A stretch of 13,389 bases of DNA from NCBI GenBank assembly GCA_023132075.1, contig JAGLYT010000013.1:1-13389 (forward strand), read 5' to 3'. Positions within the stretch are counted from its first letter, which is position 1. The number at the start of each line of letters is the position of its first letter. Source of the DNA: a bacterium. Lineage in GTDB: Bacteria; CBDUZB01; JAGLHV01. Positions 1 through 8,152 of this stretch are shown here, piece by piece. The notes beneath the pieces were generated by a model. The model ran no database searches, was not told where the DNA came from, and saw nothing but the letters and a program-made list of their open reading frames with translations. The position numbers and the translations under genes were made by a program.

Positions 1-2741
1 CCAATCATTTTATCCTTTTGTCTACTGCTGGCTTTGTTTAAAATCTCATCCATCTCCTGCATTAATTCCGCCCGGGAAACGCCTAAAGAATCAAACGCAC
101 CGGCTTTAATCATACTTTTGATTACTTGTTTATTCGTATGATGTAAATTTACCCTGCAACAAAAATCATAAAAAGATTTAAAAAGACCTTTCTTTTTTCT
201 TGCCTCTACTAATGAGCTAATTGCTCCTTCCCCCACATTTTTTATTCCTAAAAGGCCAAAACGAATTCCTTCTTTTTCAAAAACAAAGTTATGAAAACTT
301 GTCTGAACATCAGGAGGAAAAATAGAAATTTTCATCACCTGACATTCATTGATATACTGAACCATTTTGTCGGTATTATTAATTTCGCTATTCAAAATAG
401 CCGTCATATACTCCATGGGATAATTTGCTTTAAGATAGGCTGTTTGATAAGAAATTAAGGCATAAGCAGCAGAATGACTTTTATTAAATCCATATGCTCC
501 GAATTTAGACATCGTATTAAAAATTTTATTTGCTGTTTTAGTTTTTATTCCTTTTTGTTTGGACCCATTCATAAATTCCGTTCTTTGTTTTTCCATTTCA
601 TCTAAGTCTTTTTTCCCCATAGCCCGACGTAAAAAGTCCGCCCGGCCCAAACTAAACCCGGCTAAATCCTGGGCTATACGCATTACCTGTTCCTGATACA
701 CTACAATACCATAAGTTTCCTTTAAAATAGGTTCTAATAACGGATGGTCGTAGGTAATAGCCACTTTTTTGTGTTTTCTTTTGATAAATTCATCCAACAT
801 CCCGCTTCCAATGGGTCCCGGACGATATAAAGCAAGAAGGGCAATTAAATCAACAAACTCTTCCGGGGCCATTTTTAGTAAAAGGTCCTTCATTCCGGAA
901 CTTTCCAATTGAAAAATACCTGATGATTGAGCCTTACAAAGAAGCTGATATGTTTTCTCGTCGTTTAAAGGAATGTCTTCTTCTGTCTGTATTTTTTCAC
1001 CTTTTTTCTTTTCATTAATTAAATTGATCGCCTTTTGAATTACAGTAAGCGTACGAAGCCCGAGAAAATCCATTTTTAAAAGGCCTAATTTTACCAGGGA
1101 CTTTCCCTCATATTGAGTGGTAGTTATATTTTTAGCACCCCTGGCAAAAGGAACATAATTAGTCATATCATCCTTAGAAATAACTATTCCTGCCGCATGT
1201 ACACCCGTATGCCTTTTCAATCCCTCCAACTTCGAAGAAATCTTTATTAACCGGGCAATCTCCTGATCTTCATTTGCCAGTTTTTTTAAACCTTCTACTT
1301 TTTTTAATGCCGAATAAATTCCTTCTCCAAAAGGAATCTGTTTAGCAATTTTGTCTACCTGAGTTAAAGGAATGTTTAACACCCTACCTACATCACGAAT
1401 AACCAGTCGTGCCTGCATGCTTCCAAAAGTAATAATTTGAGCAACATTTTTTTCCCCGTACTTGTTTTTTACATAATTTATTATCTCTTCTCTTCCTTCA
1501 TCCGAAAAATCTATATCCAGATCCGGCATAGAAACCCTTTTAGGATTAAGAAACCGCTCGAACAAAAGTCCATATTTTAAAGGGTCAATATTAGTAATTC
1601 CCAGGGTATAGGCCACAACACTCCCCGCCCCTGAACCCCTCCCCGGACCAACGGGAATATTACGCTGTTTTGCATACCGGATAAAATCCCAGACAATTAA
1701 AAAATAAGCAGAATATTTCATCTGTTTAATAACATCTATTTCATACCGTAACCTCTGTTCTATCCGGGAAGAAATTTGTCCGTAACGACCTTTTACTCCT
1801 TCCCTGCACAGCTTTTCAAGATAAGAATCAGAAGAAAATCCTGATGGAACATCATAATGAGGTAAATAAATTTTTCCAAATTCCAGTTCCAAATTACATT
1901 TTTCCGTAATCTCAATGGTATTACGTATTGCCTCGGGAACATAGGAAAACAGGTCTTTCATTTCCTGTGGTGACTTAAAATAAAATTCTTCCGTACTTAA
2001 ACGCATCCGGGTAGGATCATCAATGGTTTTACCGGTACCAATACCTAATAAAACTTCATGGCTTTCAGCATCTTCTTTCAAGAGATAGTGGGTGTCATTG
2101 GTGGCAACCAGAGGAGCGTTACATTGTTTAGCTAACAAGAGAAGACCCTCTATTATCTTTTTTTGTCCATCAATCCCGTGATCCTGAAGTTCTAAATAGA
2201 AGTTGTCTTTTCCAAGAATATCCTGATAAACACCAATAATCTCTCGTGCTGTATCAACATTCCCCTGTAAAATCAACTGGGGAATTTCCCCTTTCATACA
2301 ACCGGAAAGCCCAATCAACCCTTCACCATATTGTTTCAAAACTTCTTTATCTATGCGCGGACGATAATAAAATCCTTCCAGATATCCTATACTTGCTAAG
2401 CGGATAAGATTTTTATATCCTATTTCATTTTTAGCTAAAAGGGTTAAATGGTAGGCCGCTTTTGCAATTCCGGAAGATTCCTTATTTAATCTTGATTGCG
2501 GGGCAATATAAACCTCACTCCCAATAATAGGCTTAATGCCTATTTTCATACAGGCCTGGTAAAATTCGATAACTCCAAACATATTTCCGTGATCGGTTAT
2601 GGCTAGAGCAGGCATCTTAAATCTCTCTGCTTGTTGTAGAAATGTACCCGGTTTACCGGAATCATCTAAAATATGGCAGGCCCCGTCTAAAAGACTGTAT
2701 TCGGTATGATTATGCAGGTGAACAAAATCAGAATGTTTCAT
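1..2741 (-). CDS. dnaE: DNA polymerase III alpha subunit (partial, C-terminus off the left edge)
   Basis: This is the catalytic subunit of the replicative polymerase. 913 codons are readable with no internal stop; the family is usually about 1,100-1,200 residues, so the end of the helix-hairpin-helix region, the clamp-binding region and the OB fold lie outside the window. The ATG at 2741 is the first start after an in-frame stop at 2754-2756; the Shine-Dalgarno is weak (AAGAGAAA). The N-terminal PHP domain (about residues 1-270) begins with HLHNH and keeps candidate metal ligands H8, H10, D19, H51 (TDHGN), E76, H98, C148, D216 and H218. The polymerase core shows GPGRGSGAGS, PDLDIDF with catalytic D409 and D411, and MDFLGLRTL with the third aspartate D558. 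Near the break, LLGIKNVGEGA belongs to the helix-hairpin-helix region. The gene has its own promoter and follows the groESL terminator, so it is a separate transcription unit. The length and single-PHP layout indicate DnaE rather than PolC. Confidence 0.97.
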   Translation of the reverse strand, partial: MKHSDFVHLHNHTEYSLLDGACHILDDSGKPGTFLQQAERFKMPALAITDHGNMFGVIEFYQACMKIGIKPIIGSEVYIAPQSRLNKESSGIAKAAYHLTLLAKNEIGYKNLIRLASIGYLEGFYYRPRIDKEVLKQYGEGLIGLSGCMKGEIPQLILQGNVDTAREIIGVYQDILGKDNFYLELQDHGIDGQKKIIEGLLLLAKQCNAPLVATNDTHYLLKEDAESHEVLLGIGTGKTIDDPTRMRLSTEEFYFKSPQEMKDLFSYVPEAIRNTIEITEKCNLELEFGKIYLPHYDVPSGFSSDSYLEKLCREGVKGRYGQISSRIEQRLRYEIDVIKQMKYSAYFLIVWDFIRYAKQRNIPVGPGRGSGAGSVVAYTLGITNIDPLKYGLLFERFLNPKRVSMPDLDIDFSDEGREEIINYVKNKYGEKNVAQIITFGSMQARLVIRDVGRVLNIPLTQVDKIAKQIPFGEGIYSALKKVEGLKKLANEDQEIARLIKISSKLEGLKRHTGVHAAGIVISKDDMTNYVPFARGAKNITTTQYEGKSLVKLGLLKMDFLGLRTLTVIQKAINLINEKKKGEKIQTEEDIPLNDEKTYQLLCKAQSSGIFQLESSGMKDLLLKMAPEEFVDLIALLALYRPGPIGSGMLDEFIKRKHKKVAITYDHPLLEPILKETYGIVVYQEQVMRIAQDLAGFSLGRADFLRRAMGKKDLDEMEKQRTEFMNGSKQKGIKTKTANKIFNTMSKFGAYGFNKSHSAAYALISYQTAYLKANYPMEYMTAILNSEINNTDKMVQYINECQVMKISIFPPDVQTSFHNFVFEKEGIRFGLLGIKNVGEGAISSLVEARKKKGLFKSFYDFCCRVNLHHTNKQVIKSMIKAGAFDSLGVSRAELMQEMDEILNKASSRQKDKMI

Positions 2742-2809
2742 ATTTTCTCTTTTTTAAATTAACGTAAATAATTAACATTTTCTTCTTGATTTTCAATTTT
2801 TGACTCTTA

Positions 2810-2838
2810 ATTAGACTACTTTTACCAGTAAAAGTCAA
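2810..2838 (-). promoter_or_regulatory. Predicted sigma70-type promoter of dnaE
   Basis: On the minus strand, TTGACT (2838-2833, 5 of 6 consensus bases) is followed by a 17-base spacer and TCTAAT (2815-2810, 5 of 6). Transcription would start near 2803, leaving a leader of about 60 bases before the dnaE ATG. The -35 box lies directly behind the T-run of the groESL terminator, so dnaE is insulated from groESL readthrough. Its spacer contains a palindrome, listed separately. Confidence 0.7.
2818..2835. promoter_or_regulatory. 18-bp perfect palindrome inside the dnaE promoter (operator candidate)
   Basis: The arms ACTTTTAC and GTAAAAGT are exact reverse complements separated by CA. The site covers most of the -35/-10 spacer and runs three bases into the -35 box, where a bound dimer would block RNA polymerase. 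The hairpin is not followed by a T-run on the minus strand, so a second terminator is less likely. I do not recognise it as the site of a known regulator; it does not match LexA, NrdR, Fur or CIRCE consensus sequences. Confidence 0.5.
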
Positions 2839-2840
2839 GA

Positions 2841-2873
2841 AAAAAGGGCTTCTTTCCGTTAGAAAGAAGCCCT
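2841..2873 (-). terminator. Rho-independent terminator of groESL
   Basis: A perfect 12-bp stem (AGGGCTTCTTTC at 2845-2856 against GAAAGAAGCCCT at 2862-2873) encloses a five-base loop. On the minus strand it is followed by a run of five T, then CTT. It lies 57 bases past the groL stop codon. Confidence 0.93.
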
Positions 2874-2930
2874 AAAACTATCTTCAACTGTTTCATTTAC
2901 ATCAAATATATCATATTTTACTTCTCTTAC

Positions 2931-4571
2931 TTAATACATTCCTCCCATTCCTCCCATTCCTCCACCTGGCGGCATCGGAGGCATAGCCGGTTTTTCCTTT
3001 TCCGGAATATCCGTAATTAAGACCTCAGTAGTAAGTAATAGAGAAACAATACTGGCAGCATTTTCCAGAGCGGTACGAATAACCTTTGCCGGATCAACTA
3101 TTCCGGTTTTTATCATATCTACATATTCTCCGGTCTCCGCATTTAAACCAATTCCTGCTGCTCCGTTTTTTACTTTATCGACTACTACAGAATCTTCTAA
3201 TCCTGCATTGGTCGCTATTTGCCGAATAGGATCTTCCAGGGCTTTCTTGATAATGTTAATTCCCATTTGTTCATCGGCATCTTCTATTTTTATTTTGTCC
3301 AAAGTAGGAATTGCTTTTAAATAAATCACTCCACCGCCGGAAACAATCCCTTCCTCAACACCTGCCCGGGTAGCATGCATGGCATCTTCCACTTTGAATT
3401 TCTTTACTTTCATTTCAGTTTCGGTAGCCGCGCCTACATTAATAACCGCTACTCCACCCACTAATTTGGCCAATCTTTCCTGTAACTTCTCCTTGTCATA
3501 ATCAGAAGTACTTTCCTCAATCTGTTTCTTGATTTGACCAACTCTTTTTTTGACCTCATTGCTGTCACCGCCGCCACCGACAATAGTAGTATTTTCTTTG
3601 TCGATAATAACCCTCTTTGCCTGTCCTAACATGTCCAATGAAGCCTTTTCTAATTTTAATCCCAGATCCTCGGAAATAACCGATCCACCTGTAAGAATAG
3701 CAATATCCTGCAGCATTTCCTTCCTGCGGTCACCGAAACCGGGGGCCTTCACAGCTGTTCCCTTAATCGTTCCCCGCAACTTATTTATTACTAATGTAGT
3801 TAACGCTTCTCCGTCTACTTCATCAGCAATTAATAAAAACGGCTTTCCTGTTTTGACTATCTTTTCCAGGGGAGGAAGTAATTCCTGCATGGAACTTACT
3901 TTTTTATCAGTAATAAGAACCTGCACATCTTCCAATACACATTCCATTCTTTCCGGATCCGTCACAAAATAAGGAGAAAGGTAGCCACGATCAAACTGCA
4001 TTCCTTCTACCACTTCTAAAGTCGTCTCTGCGGTTTTACCTTCCTCTACGGTAATTACTCCATCCTTACCTACTTTTTCCATCGCATCAGCAATCAAATC
4101 TCCTATTTCTTTGCTGTTGGCAGAAATAGAGGCTATCTGAGATGTCTCTTCCTTACTGTTCACCTGTTTACTTGCTTTTTTTACTTCTTCAATTACTTTT
4201 TCTACTGCTTTATCAATTCCCTTTTTGATATGAATCGGATTTGCCCCGGCAGTAATGTTTTTCAGTCCTGCTTTCAAAATAGCCTGTGCTAATAAAGTTG
4301 CCGTAGTCGTTCCGTCTCCGGCTACGTCATTAGTCTTGGAAGCAACCTCTCTTACCAATTGAGCTCCCATATTTTCAAAAGGATCTTCTAATTCAATATC
4401 TTTAGCAATAGTTACTCCATCATTGGTAATTGTAGGAGAACCGAACTTTTTATCCAGTACAACATAATGTCCTTTTGGTCCTAAAGTTATTTTCACTGCA
4501 TTAGCTAATTGGTCAACACCTCTCTTTAGTGCCTGCATAGCTTCATCTTTATACTTCAATTGTTTTGCCAT
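2931..4571 (-). CDS. groL: Chaperonin GroEL (60 kDa)
   Basis: This is the ATP-dependent folding chaperonin of the cytoplasm. It forms the double seven-membered ring that encloses non-native proteins, with GroES as the lid. From the start chosen here it has 546 residues, the normal family length. The ATP site shows LGPKG (30-34) and GDGTTTAT (85-92), and the catalytic aspartate is in [15 protein letters not shown] near residue 396. The apical region contains [14 protein letters not shown], and the C-terminus is the usual flexible GGM-repeat tail, ending in MY. An ATG three codons upstream (4580) is open, but the GGAG Shine-Dalgarno directly abuts it and sits nine bases before the ATG at 4571, which also gives the typical MAK start. 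The gene follows groS after 29 bases in one operon under the CIRCE-controlled promoter and ends before a strong terminator. Nothing suggests a divergent paralogue. Confidence 0.98.
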   Translation of the reverse strand: MAKQLKYKDEAMQALKRGVDQLANAVKITLGPKGHYVVLDKKFGSPTITNDGVTIAKDIELEDPFENMGAQLVREVASKTNDVAGDGTTTATLLAQAILKAGLKNITAGANPIHIKKGIDKAVEKVIEEVKKASKQVNSKEETSQIASISANSKEIGDLIADAMEKVGKDGVITVEEGKTAETTLEVVEGMQFDRGYLSPYFVTDPERMECVLEDVQVLITDKKVSSMQELLPPLEKIVKTGKPFLLIADEVDGEALTTLVINKLRGTIKGTAVKAPGFGDRRKEMLQDIAILTGGSVISEDLGLKLEKASLDMLGQAKRVIIDKENTTIVGGGGDSNEVKKRVGQIKKQIEESTSDYDKEKLQERLAKLVGGVAVINVGAATETEMKVKKFKVEDAMHATRAGVEEGIVSGGGVIYLKAIPTLDKIKIEDADEQMGINIIKKALEDPIRQIATNAGLEDSVVVDKVKNGAAGIGLNAETGEYVDMIKTGIVDPAKVIRTALENAASIVSLLLTTEVLITDIPEKEKPAMPPMPPGGGMGGMGGMY

Positions 4572-4580
4572 TTTACTCAT

Positions 4581-4590
4581 CTCCTTTTTT
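4581..4590 (-). promoter_or_regulatory. groL ribosome-binding site that decides the start
   Basis: AAAAAAGGAG on the minus strand ends directly at the upstream ATG (4580), which is too close to be used. It is nine bases from the ATG at 4571, which is therefore taken as the true start. The first three residues (MSK) of the longer reading are probably not translated. Confidence 0.75.
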
Positions 4591-4600
4591 ATGATTTCTT

Positions 4601-4888
4601 TTATTCTATTACTGCTAAAATGTCTTCTCTGTCTAAAATTTTGTGTTCCACATCACCGATTTTTATCTCATCTCCTCCGTATTTTTTAAATAAAATTTTT
4701 TCTCCCACCTTTACTTCCATAGGAATTTTTTTACCTTCATCAGTAATCTTTCCTGTTCCTAAGGCAATTATTTCCCCTTCCTGAGGTTTTTCCTTTACCG
4801 TATCGGGAATAATAATCCCTCCTTTTTTTACTTCTTTCACTTCCAAAGGTTTTACTAAAACCCGGTCACCTAATGGCTTTACTTTCAT
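4601..4888 (-). CDS. groS: Co-chaperonin GroES (10 kDa)
   Basis: This is the seven-membered lid of the GroEL folding chamber, and acts in the cytoplasm. The 95 residues match the family length. The start reads [13 protein letters not shown], the mobile loop that docks onto GroEL is around [11 protein letters not shown] (about residues 20-31), and the C-terminal part has [12 protein letters not shown] and the DILAVIE ending, all family-typical. A GGAAAGGAG Shine-Dalgarno lies nine bases before the ATG. It is the first gene of the groES-groL operon, preceded by a leader of about 105 bases that carries an 11-base T-run. Expression should be heat-shock inducible through HrcA binding at the CIRCE site. 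Confidence 0.98.
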   Translation of the reverse strand: MKVKPLGDRVLVKPLEVKEVKKGGIIIPDTVKEKPQEGEIIALGTGKITDEGKKIPMEVKVGEKILFKKYGGDEIKIGDVEHKILDREDILAVIE

Positions 4889-4959
4889 CTTTCTTTACTC
4901 CTTTCCTTAATAAATTTTTATATTCTTCACTTAAGTTCATATTTATTTTCTTCCTGTGT

Positions 4960-5004
4960 AAAAAAAAAAATAATTAGCACTCAAGTAACAAGAGTGCTAA
5001 TTAT
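4960..5004 (-). terminator. CIRCE hairpin plus T-run, possible terminator of the upstream operon
   Basis: In an RNA arriving from the upstream gene (stop at 5098), the 13-bp CIRCE arms would fold into a hairpin with a nine-base loop. It is followed on the minus strand by eleven T (4970-4960), the layout of an intrinsic terminator. RNA started at the groESL promoter (about 4993) lacks nearly all of the first arm and cannot form it. No other terminator is visible between 5005 and 5097. The sequence is clear; the dual function is inference. Confidence 0.5.
4974..5000. promoter_or_regulatory. CIRCE operator (HrcA binding site)
   Basis: TTAGCACTC at 4974-4982, a nine-base spacer and GAGTGCTAA at 4992-5000 match the CIRCE consensus exactly. 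The symmetry extends to 13-bp arms (4970-5004), which overlap the -10 box and the expected start site. In the established model, the repressor HrcA, kept active by GroEL, binds here and shuts off groESL until heat shock titrates the chaperonin. hrcA itself is not in the window. Confidence 0.97.
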
Positions 5005-5028
5005 AGAAAAATATTATATTTTTGTCAA
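5000..5028 (-). promoter_or_regulatory. groESL promoter, perfect housekeeping consensus
   Basis: On the minus strand, TTGACA (5028-5023), a 17-base spacer and TATAAT (5005-5000) match the sigma70/sigmaA consensus completely. The -10 box shares its bases with the outer CIRCE arm, so control is by repression rather than by an alternative heat-shock sigma factor. The expected transcription start is near 4993, inside CIRCE. Confidence 0.93.
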
Positions 5029-5097
5029 GATTTTTTTTATAAAAATTTTTAATAAAAAATTTACACAAAAAAAATGGATATAATAATACAGTTTTCT

Positions 5098-6489
5098 CTA
5101 CTCACTACTTTGTGTAGCAGGAACACTATCCAAATTCATTACATTAGGCACAAACAAAGGATCCAGTCCGGCCGGCATAGTATCAGCATTAATTCTGGAA
5201 TCTTTCCCCCCGATATCAAGCTCATTAAGTTTCGTCCGCATTTCAGCATAAAGTATCTCCACTCGATTTCCGGGAGTAAAATAAAGCTCATTAGTTTTAT
5301 TGGCTGATTCAAGTACTTCTGCTAAATCTTTAGTTGAAACCTTAACTTTTGAGTTCTCTTTGTTTTCCGCCAATTGCGCTAATTTTCTAAGCATCACCCG
5401 CCAATCACCTTCATACGACTTAAATTTATCTTTTATCGCTGCTGCCTGGCTTAAACTATAAGATGCATTTCCGGAAAGTCCTCTTTCAATTATATAAGTC
5501 GGGCAGGTACATCCCGGGCCTCCGTCTACCTCTAAACCTCTTCTGCTTATCTCCACCGCCTGTCCCGAATTAACCAACTGCATAAAATAATTATAATATT
5601 TCATAAATTGACTGAAAGATTCTTTCATCTTTGCAATCATCAGCGGTACTTCATCAAGTAATTTCTGCGACTTATTCATTTCTTTAACTTTATCTAAAAT
5701 CCATTTTCTAGTTGCTTTGGAACTCAAAAAACGATTAAATTTTTTAAGGGCATTAAGTTTTTCTTTTAATATTTTTTTCTGCTTTTTTATTTCCTCTTTC
5801 TTTTTTTCTACTTTTCTAAAACTAACCATATCACGCCGCAGGGTATTAACAACAACCCTCACCTGTATTCTGGTCTTTTCTCTATTTGCAGGTATATGCC
5901 ATCCCGAAGGAAGTGAATTATTTACTGATTTGGCATATTCATAAAACCAAGCCCTTACTTTTAATTTCCCTTTTCCGGGTTTATGAATATAATTATAAAA
6001 CAAATCAACCCCTTCTTCTTCGAAATAGGCAGGATGTTTTTTAAATACTTCTTTGTATATCTTTTTAGTGTTAGCAGCAAAAATATCCGCATTCAAGGAC
6101 TTTATCAAAGCATCCAGGGCTTTTCCAGCTAACACCACCTGCCCTGCTAAAGGAACATAAGCGGCCAAAATAGCAAGTTCTGCTGTTCCTATTGCTTTTT
6201 TATAATCACCGGCATACAATTTTTCTCCCACTTCCAATGCCGTATTTATTTTACCAAAATCCATTACCTTAGAAAAAAAACTAAAGTCGCCGGCAATTTC
6301 CGCACCCGTTGTTGCAATCCAGTATTCGTTTAAATCAAATATTAATTTAGAGTAAGATTCCCCACTAAGCTTATTCATAACTTCCTTCCGCATAAACACT
6401 CCAAAAGGATCCTTGCTTTTGGTAAATCCTTTTAAAGGATTTAAAACAACTAACAGACTACAAACTAGTATTATTTTTTTTAATTTCAT
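5098..6489 (-). CDS. Exported protein of unknown function with hydrophobic segment and coiled coil
   Basis: I do not recognise this 463-residue protein. It begins with a signal-peptide-like stretch (KLKK, then a hydrophobic core at residues 6-18); the cleavage site is unclear and Cys10 lies inside the hydrophobic core, so it does not look like a normal lipobox. Residues 98-128 are rich in Ala, Leu, Val and Gly (GTAELAILAAYVPLAGQVVL in part) and could be membrane-active or a buried helical pair. Residues 225-252 are a Lys/Glu-rich predicted coiled coil. A CxC pair (C327, C329) follows the turn GGPG in an otherwise nearly cysteine-free mature region. The C-terminal tail is Pro/Asp-rich. The start is supported by AGGAG nine bases upstream, lying inside the end of the barrel gene four bases away. 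Co-translation with an outer-membrane barrel suggests a periplasmic or secreted partner of it; the role is unknown. Confidence 0.85.
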   Translation of the reverse strand: MKLKKIILVCSLLVVLNPLKGFTKSKDPFGVFMRKEVMNKLSGESYSKLIFDLNEYWIATTGAEIAGDFSFFSKVMDFGKINTALEVGEKLYAGDYKKAIGTAELAILAAYVPLAGQVVLAGKALDALIKSLNADIFAANTKKIYKEVFKKHPAYFEEEGVDLFYNYIHKPGKGKLKVRAWFYEYAKSVNNSLPSGWHIPANREKTRIQVRVVVNTLRRDMVSFRKVEKKKEEIKKQKKILKEKLNALKKFNRFLSSKATRKWILDKVKEMNKSQKLLDEVPLMIAKMKESFSQFMKYYNYFMQLVNSGQAVEISRRGLEVDGGPGCTCPTYIIERGLSGNASYSLSQAAAIKDKFKSYEGDWRVMLRKLAQLAENKENSKVKVSTKDLAEVLESANKTNELYFTPGNRVEILYAEMRTKLNELDIGGKDSRINADTMPAGLDPLFVPNVMNLDSVPATQSSE

Positions 6490-6493
6490 TTTT

Positions 6494-8032
6494 TTATTCT
6501 CCTATCAATTTACTGAATTTATATTCCAATTTCATTTGCGCATTCATTCTATTTACCCCTATTGTAATCGGCCCGTTATCATTGGCATTATCAGCATAAG
6601 CAATGTCACAGGAAAGTTGCAGGTTATCTGCTATAGTCTGTCTCAATTGTAAAGATAAATCCGATAATTCCGTACTAAATTTCTCCGGTTTCCCCATATA
6701 ATTTAAAAACATCCGGTAATTATAAGCTATATTCATGCTCATCCCTTTTTTCAAAGAGAAACCACTAACCATTTTTATCCCATATAGAAGAAAATTAGCC
6801 GGATTTTTAAACAGTGAGTCATCACTGGAAACATCATTATTTTCAGCGTTGGGGTCAATATAGAATCTATGCCCCAATACAGGCCCCACGGAAAAAGAAC
6901 CCGTGGTTAAAGAACTCCACTCCACCCCCACACTTACAATATCCTCCAGAAAATGCTGATTTTTGATAACGTCATTATTGTTCACCCATTTTCTCATTTT
7001 TACTCCGTTATTAAAGTAAAATCCCCTGCTTTTTTTAAAGTACGAATGCGCCTCCATATCCCATAGCCATTCAAAATAATCATTAGCCTCAGAAAAGTCA
7101 GCATCAAAATATTCAATTCTATGATTAGAACTTCTCCTCCGCCACTTTTCACTCGCATACAAAGAACGTTTACAAAAAAATTCATAAAGATTAAATTCGC
7201 TTCCTTCGTTATTTGGATAACGTTCTAAATAAAACTCTCCTCCCCATCGGGTAGACCCCTTACTGTGTCCATTTAAATAAGAAAATTCCAACCCCGTTTC
7301 GTTACGGTCTGAAATATCCCCTGCAGAAGCATAATTAATTCCCCGCCAGTGAATTGCACTTTCTATTTCATCCCCCAACGACAATTCCCTTACATAACGC
7401 GCATCAACCGCATTACGGTCAAAACAAGCGGCATCAGTCCCTGCATCCTTTTTAAATAAATCGAAATTAAGATTAAGGGTATCGCGCCTATTCCTTAATT
7501 TCATATCGGTACCTAACCCAATGTTATGGTAGTTATAATCCGCATTATCATTGTCCAGTGATTTATCAAAAAATACATATTTAAACTTAACATTCATCGT
7601 TTCACGCATAAATAAATTTGATATCAAACTTAATTCATTACCGCTAAAACTGCTATTGTTATTTATTCTGTCGGAATACCCATTAAACCTGTACCCTAAT
7701 TTCATTTTTCCTTTCTTATTTAACAAGGGAAATAAATTCTGTTGCAAACCAAGGCCAACGCGGGTATTACGCACCGGAGTTACGATCTGGGATTCTTCCG
7801 TACTAAAATCAAAAAGAAGCTGTCTGTCGTCTGAAAAAGGAACCATTGCTCCCAAACTGAGATTTAAAGGAGTAATGGAATTGGCTTCCCCATAAGCATC
7901 AGTATAAGAATACCGGGCCAAAGCCCCTCCGAGTGTACCGTCAAGTTCAATGGGTTTAGCCGCTGCCCGGGATAAATTTATTCCCGTTATGGATAGCACT
8001 AATAAGATCAAAAACACATTAACTCTTTTCAT
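6494..8032 (-). CDS. Predicted outer-membrane beta-barrel protein
   Basis: The 512-residue protein has a clear signal peptide: MKR, a hydrophobic core at residues 6-20 and an AAA cleavage site near residue 25. From about residue 30 to the end it is a series of short alternating polar/hydrophobic stretches separated by turns rich in Asn, Asp, Gly and Ser (for example DNDNADYNYHNIG and RYPNNEGSEF), with many Tyr, Phe and Trp, as in transmembrane barrels. The last strand, NAQMKLEYKF, resembles the aromatic-ended beta-signal read by the Bam machinery, but six more residues (SKLIGE) follow; their codons supply the Shine-Dalgarno of the next gene. A GAGGAG site lies nine bases before the start. No plug, TonB box or peptidoglycan-binding domain is visible, so a porin-like or adhesion role is possible but unproven. 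It is the first gene of a two-gene unit with the exported 463-aa protein. Confidence 0.85.
   Translation of the reverse strand: MKRVNVFLILLVLSITGINLSRAAAKPIELDGTLGGALARYSYTDAYGEANSITPLNLSLGAMVPFSDDRQLLFDFSTEESQIVTPVRNTRVGLGLQQNLFPLLNKKGKMKLGYRFNGYSDRINNNSSFSGNELSLISNLFMRETMNVKFKYVFFDKSLDNDNADYNYHNIGLGTDMKLRNRRDTLNLNFDLFKKDAGTDAACFDRNAVDARYVRELSLGDEIESAIHWRGINYASAGDISDRNETGLEFSYLNGHSKGSTRWGGEFYLERYPNNEGSEFNLYEFFCKRSLYASEKWRRRSSNHRIEYFDADFSEANDYFEWLWDMEAHSYFKKSRGFYFNNGVKMRKWVNNNDVIKNQHFLEDIVSVGVEWSSLTTGSFSVGPVLGHRFYIDPNAENNDVSSDDSLFKNPANFLLYGIKMVSGFSLKKGMSMNIAYNYRMFLNYMGKPEKFSTELSDLSLQLRQTIADNLQLSCDIAYADNANDNGPITIGVNRMNAQMKLEYKFSKLIGE
6499..6503 (-). promoter_or_regulatory. Ribosome-binding site inside the upstream gene (translational coupling)
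   Basis: AGGAG for the exported protein's start at 6489 lies within the last sense codons of the barrel gene, nine bases before the ATG. Ribosomes finishing the barrel gene (stop 6496-6494) would uncover or re-use it, linking the synthesis of the two proteins. Confidence 0.75.
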
Positions 8033-8152
8033 TTTATTCTGCTCCTCAATAAAACTTATTTTTTTATTTTCAGGTATGGCATTAAGATTACTACATTTTT
8101 AAAGAATATGCAAGCAAAAACCCTTTAATTTTTCCTGTTTTCTTTTTTCTCT

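Noticed and set aside
3550-3972. 140-aa open frame on the plus strand inside groL
   Set aside because: It is antisense to an unmistakable groL gene, shows no recognisable protein features and has no ribosome-binding site of note. The same applies to the plus-strand frames at 4560-4784, 5074-5307, 5717-5944, 6413-6652, 7551-7895, 10811-11011, 11095-11364 and 12042-12428.
8088-8117. Promoter for the outer-membrane barrel gene (TTGCTT, 18-base spacer, TAGTAA)
   Set aside because: The -10 matches only three of six consensus bases, so the match is no better than chance in AT-rich DNA. I saw no convincing promoter or terminator in 8033-8152.
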